IMG/VR virus record: IMGVR_UViG_3300011431_000002
Location: 1-32,670 of that record
From: a virus
Direction: 5' to 3' (one strand)
DNA: 32,670 nt
Shown here: piece by piece, positions 4,363 to 12,309 of the stretch
Position numbering within the stretch: the first letter of the stretch is position 1
Layout: the number at the start of each line of letters is the position of its first letter
Program-made: the position numbers and the translations under genes
The notes under the pieces: generated by a model
The model's database searches: none
Seen by the model: only the letters and a program-made list of their open reading frames with translations
Told to the model about the DNA's origin: nothing

Positions 4363-4740
4363 ATGAGCTTTTTATCTTCACTCGGCAAGGCACTGAAGTC
4401 GCGCACGGTCTGGGTCGGCATCGGCACGACCGCACTCGGCGGCGCCGAATTGCTCGCGCCCGTTGCGCCCTACATCGCGCCCTATGTTCCAGCTGGCACG
4501 CCCGTCGGCGCTGGCATCACCGCGGCGCTCGGCATCGCGACTATCATCGGCCGCATGCGCGCCAAGCAACCTATCGGGCCCGTCATCGACTCGACCATCG
4601 CGCAGACACTCGACGCCGTGCATCAGATCCAAGGCGGCGCGCAATCTGCAACCAGCTTCCCCAAAGTCGCGCCGATCGTGAAGGCGACGCCAACTGGCGA
4701 GCTGCCCAGCGAGCAACCCAAAACGATCCCGACGCGCTAA
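4363..4740 (+). CDS. Holin-like small membrane protein
   Basis: I use the ATG at 4363 (MSFLSSLGKALKSRTVW, 125 residues). The longer frame from 4273 would begin inside the inserted element. A basic amphipathic start (GKALKSRTVW) is followed by two hydrophobic stretches, about WVGIGTTALGGAELLAP and GAGITAALGIATIIG, and then a polar C-terminus. This layout and its position just ahead of the terminase genes resemble phage holin-like membrane proteins, but two weak segments are not enough for certainty. There is no strong ribosome site. A hairpin GCGGCG (4341-4346) / CGCCGC (4357-4362) abuts the ATG and could limit or time translation. The element inserted just upstream separates it from the gene before it. 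Confidence 0.65.
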   Translation: MSFLSSLGKALKSRTVWVGIGTTALGGAELLAPVAPYIAPYVPAGTPVGAGITAALGIATIIGRMRAKQPIGPVIDSTIAQTLDAVHQIQGGAQSATSFPKVAPIVKATPTGELPSEQPKTIPTR

Positions 4741-4803
4741 ACCTTCCGGATTGCACCGACGCGGGTTATCATCGAAACGACCCCCAAACGACCACCAGGT
4801 GTA

Positions 4804-5214
4804 ATGCCGGCAAAAGGGAAGAGCAAAGTTAGCCAGCGCCAGCGCCAGGCGATCGCCGCGGCCAAGGTCGCCGGCAAGCCCAACAAACAGATCGCCGCCG
4901 CGCTCGATCTGCATCCTGACACGGTCAAGAAAGTCGCTAGTGACACCCGCACGACGACGCTGATCCTGCGGCTCAAAGAGAAAAACGATGCGGCCTTCGG
5001 TAAGCTGTGGCAGGACATGATGAAGGGGCTGGGCAAGGACATCCGCGCGAAGGACTACAACGAGCGGCACGGTGCCCGCACCTTCCTGCTACGCGCGATC
5101 ACGGCCGGCGATCCGCCGCTCCATCGGGTGGGCGACGTCGGCGGCTCTGAGGGTGATTTCACGCTCGAAGAGCTGCTACTGACCATGCGCCGCGTGACGA
5201 AGAAATCGGCATGA
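4804..5214 (+). CDS. terS: Terminase small subunit
   Basis: The 136-residue protein has an N-terminal helix-turn-helix (about residues 10-38: SQRQRQAIAAAKVAGKPNKQ, then IAAALDLHPDTVKKV), a helical middle, and an acidic C-terminal part (EGDFTLEELLLTMRRV). Small terminases recognise the packaging site on phage DNA and load the large subunit. The assignment rests on the DNA-binding N-terminus, the size, and the ATGA overlap (5211-5214) with the unmistakable large subunit. An AGGTG ribosome site lies just before the ATG. Confidence 0.85.
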   Translation: MPAKGKSKVSQRQRQAIAAAKVAGKPNKQIAAALDLHPDTVKKVASDTRTTTLILRLKEKNDAAFGKLWQDMMKGLGKDIRAKDYNERHGARTFLLRAITAGDPPLHRVGDVGGSEGDFTLEELLLTMRRVTKKSA

Positions 5215-6941
5215 CCCTCGCACAACTCACCATCGCGCAGCGGCAGGATCTCGCGGTAGCCTTCGATGACCACGCCACGTTTTGCAAAGAATCGCTTTCA
5301 ATTCGCGATCGCGGCGGTTCCAAGGTTCCGTTGATCATCGAGCCCAGCCAGATCAAGCTGCACGCGGCGATCGAGCGGCAGCGCGCGAAACGAAAGCCGG
5401 TCCGCCTGGTCATCCTCAAAACGCGCCGTTCCGGATTCACCACCGGCGTGTGCTCGGAGATGTTTCATGCCGTGCCATTCTATCCAGGACGGAAGGGCCT
5501 GATCGTCGCCGATAACTTCAAGCCAGCTGGGGATGAGGCCTTCGATTACCTCCTGCAGTTCCATCGTGGCTATAAACCCTTCACCCGGCACGATGCGCGG
5601 ATCAAGCTGCCGTCGATCATCAAAGACGCCCAGCACGAGATCCAGTGGTCAAACGGTTCGGGCGTGGAGGTCATGTCGGCCGACACGGGCGAGATTCGCG
5701 GGGGCGGCCGGCATTGGACCCTCTGCGATGAGGTAGGCTTCTGGCGCGATCCGGCGCTGACTCTGCTGGGCGTGCTGAACATGGTGCCCTTCCTGCCCGA
5801 GACCGCGGTCATCATTCAATCCACCGCCAATGGGATCGGCGGCGAATTCTACGAATACTGTCAGCGCGCCCAGGATCCAGCCAACGAGGGCGGCTACGAG
5901 TTCGTTTTCTTCGGCTGGCTTGAGCATCCGCTCTTCGTGCGGCACTTCGACAGCGTACCCGAGATGGTGAAGTTCTCAAAGAGCCTCGACAAGGAAGAGC
6001 GCACCCTCCACGAGCTGCACGGCGCGACGCTCGAGCAGCTCTACTGGCGGCGCTGGAAAATTGCGACCGACCTCGGCAACTCGATCGACGCCTTTCACCA
6101 GGAATACCCGACGACGGCCGAAGAGGCCTTCCTCGCAACCGGACGCCCGGTGTTCGATCACAAGGCGCTGATGCGCATGCCCGTCGTCGGCGGCCAGTCG
6201 GGCGAGCTGGAGCAACTGGAAGACGAAGGCCCGATCAAGCGGCTGGTGTTCAAGCCCAACGACCGCGGCGCGCTGACCATCTGGAAGCGGCCGGTGCCCG
6301 GGCGCCGCTATGTCGCCGGCGGCGATCCGTCGAAAGGCATCGACGTCTCGGTGCGCAAGAAGGGCGAAGACCCCGACTTCAGCGTCGGCTTCATGATCGA
6401 TGGCGACACCGGCGAGCAGGTCGCGATGCTGCGCGCGCGGATCCGCCCCGTCGCCTTCGCAGAGTATTTCGCCCTGCTGGGCAAGTGGTACAACTACGCC
6501 TATCTGGTGCCGGAAGCCAACGACGCCGGCTTCATCGACGCGCTGGTGCGCACCAATTACCCAATGGCCAGCATCTACCAGCGGCAGCGGGATCCAATCG
6601 ACAAGCGGCCGGCAACCATCGAAGAGATCGGCTTCGAGACGACGCCGCTGACTCGCACCTGGCTGATCGGCGCCGGCGAAGACGCCGTGCGCACGCAGTC
6701 GATCACCATCGTCTCGCCCATCGCGCTGAATGAGTGCATCCGGTTCGTGATCAAACCGAACGGAAAGAAGGAAGGCCAGGCCGGCGCGCACGACGATTGC
6801 GTGCTCGCCATGTGTTTCACGGAGATAGGCCGCCGCGCGCTTCCGAAATTGATCGGCCGGCCAGGCAATGAACAGATCGGCAGCAAGGTGGTACGATACG
6901 GCGTAAAGCGATCGGTCGACGAAGACGACACCGACCACTGA
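5211..6941 (+). CDS. terL: Terminase large subunit
   Basis: The 576-residue protein carries both activities of a packaging motor. The ATPase part shows a Walker A-like KTRRSGFTT (70-78), a Walker B LCDE (171-174) in HWTLCDEVGFW, and a coupling-type STANG (204-208). The phrase EYPTTAEEAFLATGRPVF (298-315) is typical of the linker. The nuclease part has the RNase H-like acidic residues in GGDPS (D372), VPEAND (E435) and AHDDCVLA (D528/D529). It translocates DNA into the prohead through the portal and cuts concatemers. Translation is coupled to the small subunit by ATGA. Length is at the upper end of usual. Confidence 0.96.
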   Translation: MTLAQLTIAQRQDLAVAFDDHATFCKESLSIRDRGGSKVPLIIEPSQIKLHAAIERQRAKRKPVRLVILKTRRSGFTTGVCSEMFHAVPFYPGRKGLIVADNFKPAGDEAFDYLLQFHRGYKPFTRHDARIKLPSIIKDAQHEIQWSNGSGVEVMSADTGEIRGGGRHWTLCDEVGFWRDPALTLLGVLNMVPFLPETAVIIQSTANGIGGEFYEYCQRAQDPANEGGYEFVFFGWLEHPLFVRHFDSVPEMVKFSKSLDKEERTLHELHGATLEQLYWRRWKIATDLGNSIDAFHQEYPTTAEEAFLATGRPVFDHKALMRMPVVGGQSGELEQLEDEGPIKRLVFKPNDRGALTIWKRPVPGRRYVAGGDPSKGIDVSVRKKGEDPDFSVGFMIDGDTGEQVAMLRARIRPVAFAEYFALLGKWYNYAYLVPEANDAGFIDALVRTNYPMASIYQRQRDPIDKRPATIEEIGFETTPLTRTWLIGAGEDAVRTQSITIVSPIALNECIRFVIKPNGKKEGQAGAHDDCVLAMCFTEIGRRALPKLIGRPGNEQIGSKVVRYGVKRSVDEDDTDH

Positions 6942-6973
6942 CGCGCGCGGCGGCGCCTTAGATTAGGAGGCCC

Positions 6974-9259
6974 ATGACGCCGCGACCCCCAGCAGTTGAC
7001 CCCGGTGCCGAGCAGCCCATGGACCCGACGCAGCTGGCCGGCGCGCCGCCGCCGCTCGATCATGAGCCGCCGGATCCGCCCACCGAGCCCGCGGCGAAGC
7101 AGTCCTTCAAGCAGATCAAGCTGACCCCGCGCGAGCAGCAGCGTCTTTACTCGCACATCTGGGAGAACTTCATCGCCGCGCGCAGTGATCACGATGCGCG
7201 GATCGCTCGCTTCAGGCGCTACTGGCGCATGTGGCGCGGCCTCAATCAAACCGTCGGCGATCGCAACGTCGGCCCCGATTTGCAGATCCCGCTAATTAAG
7301 TGGACGGTCTTCGGACAGTGGGCGAAGTATATGTCGGCGCTGCTCGGCGACGATGCCGAAATCGTCGCGCGCGCCCAGGCACCGACCGCGCAGGCCGACT
7401 CGAAGAAGGTCGGCAAATACATGACCTGGCGCATCTTTGAGTACATGCAGGCGACGATCCCGCTCGCGAGCTGGGTCTTCCGCGCGATCCTGTTCGGCCG
7501 CGGCTTCGGCGAAACGATTTACGAGCAGGAGTATTACTTCGAGCGCGACGAGAACACCGGCGACGACAAGGAAGTGCTCGCCTATGACGGGCCCAAGCTG
7601 CGCGCGCTGTGGCCTTCGCAGCTGATCCTTCCGGCGATGGACGTCGATTCGATTGACGACTTCGATTGGAAGATCCGGCGCGATCGCATCACGCCGCAGG
7701 AGCTGCTTGACGGCGAAGAGCGCGGCAAGTATTTCGACATTCAAACCCGCTGGACCGAGATCAGCTCGGGCGCGCAGCAGCGGCAAGAGCGCGACTTCTG
7801 GTGGGACGATGAGAAGATCGACGCCGATGAAGCCGAGGGCGTCGACAAGGTCAACACGCTCGGCCGGCGCGATTCGCTCGAGGTGTGGCGCTGGTATGGG
7901 AAATGGAGACTGCCCAAGGGCGGCCGCGACGTCACCCCGGACAACATCAAATATCGGGAAGTGAAGCAGAGCGAGCTGCTGGTCACCGTGCTCCCCAAGC
8001 TCAACCTGGTGATCGGCGTCCAGGATCTGCGCGACATCTATCCGCGCATGCGCAAGCGGCACCCCTTCGTCGACCTGGCCACGGTCAAAGACGGAAGCTA
8101 CTGGTCGCCGGGCGCGGGCGAGCTGCTCGAGGATCTACAGAACGAACTGTCGATCAATCACGCGCTATTCCGCAAGGCCGGCATGCTCTCGACGGGCCCG
8201 GTGATCTTTTACAAACCCAACGGGCAATTCGATCCGCAGACGTTCAAGTACGACGCCGGCACGGCGATCCCGACGATGGACCCGACGAGTGTGAAGGTCA
8301 TCACCTTCAACGCGAATCTGGAATATTGCCAGATCATGAATCAGGCGATCAAGGCGATCGCCGAGCTGGTCACGGGCGTCAACGATCAGTCACTCGGCCG
8401 GGCAAGCGACCGTCCAAATGCCCCGCAGACGGCGGCCGGCCAGGCGATGCTACTGCAGGAAGGCAACACGCGCAGCGGACTCGACATGATGATGCTGCGC
8501 GAGGATCTCTCGAAGTTTGTAAGCCTGGTCTGGCTGCTCGATCGCGAGTATGGCGACCAGAAGGTTTTCTTCCGAGTGACGGAAGACGATGCCGTCGGCT
8601 TCGACGTGTCGAACGGCTTCGGCACCATGACGGCTGAAGAGCGCGAGCACCCTTTCGCCTTCGACGTCCGCTTCGCGACGAGCATCTGGGCGCGCGAGGC
8701 CAAGAAGCAGATGCTGATGCAGCTCTACGGGCTCAGCATGCAAAACCCGATCGTGCAGCAAGACCCGAAAGCGCTGTGGACCTTGCTGAATCGCGTGTGG
8801 CAGGCGTTCGGCGAAGACGGCTTCCAGGACGTGATCCCCGAGCCGCCACACCCGGAGCGGCCGAAGATGCCGAAAGAAGAATGGGCGCTGATGCTCAAAG
8901 GCGAGGTCGTGCACGTCTCGCCGATCGACGACGACGATCAGCACATCATCGACCACCGGCGCCGGCTCGAAGACGAAATCAACGAGCCCGACGAACGGCA
9001 GGACATGCAGCTGCAGCACATGGCCAAGGCGCACATCATCGAACACGAACGACAGAAGCGGCAGAAGATGGTCTTGCAGCAGCTGGCCGCGAAAGCGATG
9101 CAGGTGATGCAGTCCGCCCAGCAGCAGAACGGCGGCCAGCCGCCCGCGATCGCACCCGACGGATCCGGAGGCGCACAGCCCGCGGCCGCAGGCGCCGGCG
9201 GCTTCGGACCGCCGCCGCTCAACGCACCACCCGAACAGCCGGCGCTGGCAGCGACGTAG
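6974..9259 (+). CDS. Portal protein (long, podovirus type)
   Basis: The 761-residue protein follows the terminase, begins after a strong AGGAGG ribosome site, and has a proline-rich start (1-40) and a glutamine/alanine/proline-rich end (about 690-761). Between them are stretches typical of large portals: FRRYWRMWRGLNQ, an acidic/aromatic wing, and a long helical crown region (EINEPDERQDMQLQHMAKAH). A dodecamer of this protein forms the DNA channel at one capsid vertex and binds the terminase. Portals above 700 residues are common in short-tailed phages of the P22 type. No protease or head-morphogenesis domain is seen fused to it. Confidence 0.85.
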   Translation: MTPRPPAVDPGAEQPMDPTQLAGAPPPLDHEPPDPPTEPAAKQSFKQIKLTPREQQRLYSHIWENFIAARSDHDARIARFRRYWRMWRGLNQTVGDRNVGPDLQIPLIKWTVFGQWAKYMSALLGDDAEIVARAQAPTAQADSKKVGKYMTWRIFEYMQATIPLASWVFRAILFGRGFGETIYEQEYYFERDENTGDDKEVLAYDGPKLRALWPSQLILPAMDVDSIDDFDWKIRRDRITPQELLDGEERGKYFDIQTRWTEISSGAQQRQERDFWWDDEKIDADEAEGVDKVNTLGRRDSLEVWRWYGKWRLPKGGRDVTPDNIKYREVKQSELLVTVLPKLNLVIGVQDLRDIYPRMRKRHPFVDLATVKDGSYWSPGAGELLEDLQNELSINHALFRKAGMLSTGPVIFYKPNGQFDPQTFKYDAGTAIPTMDPTSVKVITFNANLEYCQIMNQAIKAIAELVTGVNDQSLGRASDRPNAPQTAAGQAMLLQEGNTRSGLDMMMLREDLSKFVSLVWLLDREYGDQKVFFRVTEDDAVGFDVSNGFGTMTAEEREHPFAFDVRFATSIWAREAKKQMLMQLYGLSMQNPIVQQDPKALWTLLNRVWQAFGEDGFQDVIPEPPHPERPKMPKEEWALMLKGEVVHVSPIDDDDQHIIDHRRRLEDEINEPDERQDMQLQHMAKAHIIEHERQKRQKMVLQQLAAKAMQVMQSAQQQNGGQPPAIAPDGSGGAQPAAAGAGGFGPPPLNAPPEQPALAAT

Positions 9260-9272
9260 TAGACTGTAGCCC

Positions 9273-9554
9273 ATGCCCACACCGCGCAAGAGCCCACGCA
9301 AGCGCCTGGTGCTCGATCGCGTGGACGCTGAGGCCATTCGCGAGACCCAGCAAAGCCGCGGCTATCGCCTGATCGTGCTGCGCATGCAGAAGATGCTCGA
9401 CATGAAACGGGCCGAACTGGAGCAAGAGAGCACCGAGATGATCACCGCTCACATCCGCGGCCACCTCGAGGCGCTGCGCGCGGTCGCCTCGATTCCTGAT
9501 ATTCTGATCCGCGAAGGTATGAAGGCGCCGGCAGGAGATTCGGACAATGGCTGA
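9273..9554 (+). CDS. Hypothetical basic helical protein
   Basis: The 93-residue product starts with a very basic segment (MPTPRKSPRKRLVLDR) followed by continuous predicted helix (LRMQKMLDMKRAELEQE, MITAHIRGHLEAL). It is likely a small virion or assembly protein because it sits between the portal and the scaffold-like gene, overlapping the next gene by 8 bases. No family recognised. Confidence 0.7.
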   Translation: MPTPRKSPRKRLVLDRVDAEAIRETQQSRGYRLIVLRMQKMLDMKRAELEQESTEMITAHIRGHLEALRAVASIPDILIREGMKAPAGDSDNG

Positions 9555-9798
9555 TTTTCAGAGCTTGAAGGATTTGCTCTTCCCTGCAGCGAAGCCACTG
9601 CGCACTGTTGCAGGCCCGGCCACACCTGCATCGCCGGCATCGCAGCCTTCAGGGATCGACGTCGGCGCACTCGCGCAGCAACAAGCGAATCGCCAGCTCA
9701 AACCACCGACACCAGCGACGACGCCAGCAGCCAAACCCGCGAAGAAGAAGCCGAATGTCGCGACCACGGTCGGCACGACGCTGATGGAGACACCCTAA
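9547..9798 (+). CDS. Hypothetical Pro/Ala-rich protein
   Basis: The 83-residue product is low-complexity, rich in alanine, proline, threonine and lysine (TPATTPAAKPAKKKP), with a short structured start (MADFQSLKDLLFP). A GGAG ribosome site lies inside the previous gene, which it overlaps by 8 bases, and its stop overlaps the next start (TAATG). It is probably disordered. Function unknown. Confidence 0.65.
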   Translation: MADFQSLKDLLFPAAKPLRTVAGPATPASPASQPSGIDVGALAQQQANRQLKPPTPATTPAAKPAKKKPNVATTVGTTLMETP

Positions 9799-10007
9799 TG
9801 CCCGCATTCCTCGAAAAGAAACTTAAAGCCGAGTACCCCGGCAACGACAATGCCGTCTACGGCACGATGAACAAGATCGGTGCGATGCGAGGCTCGAAGG
9901 AAACCGCGAAGGGCAAGGCCATGCAGGCCAAGCACGACGCCCATGGCAAGAAGATGAAATCGCGCGGCGTGGCAGCCAAGCTCGGCGCGCAGCTGATGGA
10001 GGCCTAA
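9798..10007 (+). CDS. Small conserved-looking basic phage protein
   Basis: The 69-residue product begins MPAFLEKKLKAEYPGNDNAV and continues YGTMNKIGAMRGSKET. This phrasing is familiar from small uncharacterised proteins near the portal of many phages. It is lysine-rich and probably helical. The start is coupled to the previous stop as TAATG. It may be a minor capsid or assembly factor; no precise role can be given. Confidence 0.72.
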   Translation: MPAFLEKKLKAEYPGNDNAVYGTMNKIGAMRGSKETAKGKAMQAKHDAHGKKMKSRGVAAKLGAQLMEA

Positions 10008-10008
10008 T

Positions 10009-10536
10009 ATGCATCTGACCGAACTGATCGACCAACTCCGCGGAGAACAGACCAAACGCGGCAACGTGCCGCTGTCGCGGGTGCATGTCATGCACGAAAA
10101 TACCGTGCTAATCGCCCACAACGACGAAGTTCCCGATCCGCCGGCGAAGCAAAAGATCGACATCACCGGGATGGGCGAAGACCAGATCGACGAGCTGCGC
10201 GCGGAGTTTTCCGACGCCGAGCTATTCGTGCGCCCGCAGTCGAAGGAAGAAGTCGAGGCTGCAGCGGCGCGCCAGGCGGCACATCAAGAGCACGCCGCGC
10301 TAATTCCGGAAGCGCTGCCGACGGAAGTCGCTGATCTCGAAGGCAAGGGGAAAGAGATCCGCATGCCGTGCCCGGTGTGGGATGGCAAGGGCCATGCGTG
10401 CGTGCTGCCGTTCGGGCATGAGGGCGATCACGTCTTCGAAGTGACTACGATCGGGCCGGTGAACACCAGCGACGACGGCGCAAGCCACGGCACGGAGACC
10501 GTGACGATTCCGATTCCCGACACGCCCAAGGAGTAG
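10009..10536 (+). CDS. Hypothetical protein with a C/H-rich metal-binding-like motif
   Basis: The 175-residue protein has an N-terminal globular part (MHLTELIDQLRGEQ, RVHVMHENTVLIAHND), an acidic helical middle, and a C-terminal segment CPVWDGKGHACVLPFGHEGD followed by HVF (about 122-144). The spacing of two cysteines and several histidines is like small zinc-binding modules in phage proteins. It is the first of three successive Cys-bearing proteins here. It starts one base after the previous stop. Function unknown. Confidence 0.68.
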   Translation: MHLTELIDQLRGEQTKRGNVPLSRVHVMHENTVLIAHNDEVPDPPAKQKIDITGMGEDQIDELRAEFSDAELFVRPQSKEEVEAAAARQAAHQEHAALIPEALPTEVADLEGKGKEIRMPCPVWDGKGHACVLPFGHEGDHVFEVTTIGPVNTSDDGASHGTETVTIPIPDTPKE

Positions 10537-10539
10537 CGC

Positions 10540-10827
10540 ATGGCCGAATCGACGACCGTGCGCGTGCCCGCTCTGCGGGCACGTCTCATCCAGGTGCCCT
10601 TCGAGCACCTGGTGCGCATCTTCAGCGGCAAGCTGCGCATCACCAACCTGCCCGAGACCAGCTACGTCCGCAGCGTCAACGTCAACATGAACGCGGAGTG
10701 CTTCGATCTCATGGTGATCGATCCGAGCTACGAGCCGCTCGAAAATCTAGGCGACATGCCGAGCGAGCCGGCCGCGATCGTCGACGTCGTGAGCAGCGAC
10801 GTGCCGAAAGCAAAAAAGAAGAAATGA
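10540..10827 (+). CDS. Hypothetical protein
   Basis: The 95-residue product is not recognised. The first two thirds look like a compact beta-alpha domain (VPFEHLVRIFSGKLRI, YVRSVNVNMNAECFDLMV), and the end is a lysine tail (KAKKKK). An AAGGAG ribosome site lies 6 bases before the ATG. Its stop overlaps the next start as ATGA. Confidence 0.65.
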   Translation: MAESTTVRVPALRARLIQVPFEHLVRIFSGKLRITNLPETSYVRSVNVNMNAECFDLMVIDPSYEPLENLGDMPSEPAAIVDVVSSDVPKAKKKK

Positions 10828-10988
10828 GCAAGGGCAAACAGAAGCGCGGCCACTGTGACGCCTGCCCCGCGACCAAGCGGGTGATCGGTGTCCGTGTCGC
10901 TGGTCGGCGCCTGGATCTCTGCGAGGATTGCCGTCTCGCATTGAGCCGGATCGAACGCGAACGCGCAGCCGAGAAAGCCGCGGGATGA
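10824..10988 (+). CDS. Small zinc-ribbon-like protein, 54 residues
   Basis: A 54-residue frame starts at an ATGA overlap with the preceding stop and ends in another ATGA overlap with the following gene. It has two CxxC pairs, CDAC near residue 11 and CEDC near residue 33, separated by a beta-like segment (VIGVRVAGRRLDL), the layout of a single zinc ribbon, then a charged helix. The two knuckles and the overlaps at both ends support a real gene. Partner unknown. Confidence 0.65.
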   Translation: MSKGKQKRGHCDACPATKRVIGVRVAGRRLDLCEDCRLALSRIERERAAEKAAG

Positions 10989-11329
10989 ACGACGGCACCA
11001 TTGTCATCAGTCGCCGTTGCATGGATTGCTCGAAGCAGGTCTCGCCCGCCGAGATCGTGCGCATCGGCATCGCGGCGATCGTCTGCTGGAACTGCTACGA
11101 AAAGCAGAAGCAGATCCTCGAAGGCTGGGCGCCCCCCAAAGAGTGCGCACTTTGTCACACCAGCTTCGAAGAGCTGGCCGCGCGCGAGCCGAGCCAGTCG
11201 GTCTCGATGTTCCCGCACTGGATCGACGGGACCTTCGGCATGCTCTGCGCGCCCTGTGACAAGGCCTATGTGCTGAAGCGGGCCGATCAGTTCCGCGGCA
11301 CGCCGTTCGGCGCCGCGCTGAAACTGTGA
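10985..11329 (+). CDS. Cys-rich zinc-binding-like protein, 114 residues
   Basis: I use the ATG at 10985 because it overlaps the previous stop as ATGA. The longer frame upstream is out of context. The protein carries four CxxC pairs: CMDC, CWNC, CALC and CAPC, enough for two zinc sites. The second pair of knuckles flanks a helical insert with a WIDG turn. Such proteins bind nucleic acid or protein partners. It ends 14 bases before the scaffold-like gene. Confidence 0.7.
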   Translation: MNDGTIVISRRCMDCSKQVSPAEIVRIGIAAIVCWNCYEKQKQILEGWAPPKECALCHTSFEELAAREPSQSVSMFPHWIDGTFGMLCAPCDKAYVLKRADQFRGTPFGAALKL

Positions 11330-11335
11330 TATAAA
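11327..11335 (+). promoter_or_regulatory. Extended -10 promoter before the scaffold-like gene
   Basis: TG, one base, then TATAAA (11330-11335) is an extended -10. No clear -35 is seen, which extended -10 promoters can do without. The expected start lies at about 11342, one or two bases before the ATG at 11344, so this would be a second near-leaderless start in the window. The stop of the Cys-rich gene lies within it. Confidence 0.4.
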
Positions 11336-11343
11336 ACATTCAC

Positions 11344-12309
11344 ATGCGCAGATGGTTTGAAGTGCTTCGCGCCCCTGATGACGATCGCGGCGGCGGCGGA
11401 TCCGACACAGTCCGGACGATCGACCCTCACGCTGAGCACGAAATGGACGACGAGCCGGCGCCTGCTCGAGGCGCGCCGACGGCGACCAAGACCGCCGCCC
11501 AGCAAGAAAGCGACGACCTGAAAGCGGAAAATACCCGCCTGAGGAAGCAGGCCGATGACAACGCCGCCGACGCCAAGTTCTGGTCCGATCGGGCCAAGAA
11601 CCGCAGCGCCGCTTCGGCGCGACCCGCTCCCGACGATGATGAACCGGCTCGACGCCCACCCGCGACCGAGCCGGCCATCACCGAACGACCCGAAGAGCTG
11701 ATCGACGATCTCAACAAGAAGGGTTTGCAAGCTCTCAAAGACCGCGGCTTCATCAGCAAGGACGAACTGGCGCAAGCGCTCGAGGATGTCCGCGCGACCA
11801 CCTCGGCCGAAATCAGCGACGCCCGCAGCGAGGCCGTCTTCAGCGGCCGGCTCGAGGCCGAGTTCCCCGAGATGATGGAAGACTCGGCGCGCGTGGGCAA
11901 GGGGCTGGCGCCCAAGTCTGAGCTGTTCCTCAAGGCCGGCGAAATCTATCGCGAGCTGGTCGACATGGATCCGAGCTTGAAGAATTCCCGCGGGCTGCTG
12001 CTGATCGCCGCGCGCCAGGCGAAGGCCGCGATCGAAGCCAAAGGCGGCAAGGGCGGCAAGGGCGGCGAAGCCGACGACGATGATCTGCCACCGTCGCAGC
12101 GGCGCACGAGTGAAGCCGATGCGCAGACCGCGCGCCGGCAGAAGATCGATCGACAGACGCCGACCAGGTCGCGCGAGGCCGAAGACGATGGCGCCGGGCA
12201 TCACAGTCCGGAAGCGAGCGAGGTCATGAAGCGCCTGAAGGTTACGCCTGAGGACTACAACAAGCACCGCGATGCCAAGGGAGGATCCGCACGCAATGGC
12301 CGACGCTAA
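11344..12309 (+). CDS. Scaffolding-like protein
   Basis: The 321-residue protein is highly charged and helical, with low-complexity stretches and no cysteine-rich or membrane parts: LKAENTRLRKQADDNAADAK (about 58-77), ELIDDLNKKGLQALKDRGFI, and a basic end (KRLKVTPEDYNKHRDAKGGS). These features, and its place between portal and capsid genes, match tailed-phage scaffold proteins, which shape the prohead and leave before or during packaging. No ribosome site precedes the ATG at 11344. A later in-frame ATG (MDDEPAPARG) is possible. Its end overlaps the next gene by 14 bases. Confidence 0.72.
   Translation: MRRWFEVLRAPDDDRGGGGSDTVRTIDPHAEHEMDDEPAPARGAPTATKTAAQQESDDLKAENTRLRKQADDNAADAKFWSDRAKNRSAASARPAPDDDEPARRPPATEPAITERPEELIDDLNKKGLQALKDRGFISKDELAQALEDVRATTSAEISDARSEAVFSGRLEAEFPEMMEDSARVGKGLAPKSELFLKAGEIYRELVDMDPSLKNSRGLLLIAARQAKAAIEAKGGKGGKGGEADDDDLPPSQRRTSEADAQTARRQKIDRQTPTRSREAEDDGAGHHSPEASEVMKRLKVTPEDYNKHRDAKGGSARNGRR

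Noticed and set aside
5976-6938. Long antisense frame opposite the large terminase (320 codons)
   Set aside because: Antisense frames stay open in GC-rich coding DNA. The sense strand carries clear terminase motifs and the antisense product has no plausible features or ribosome site.
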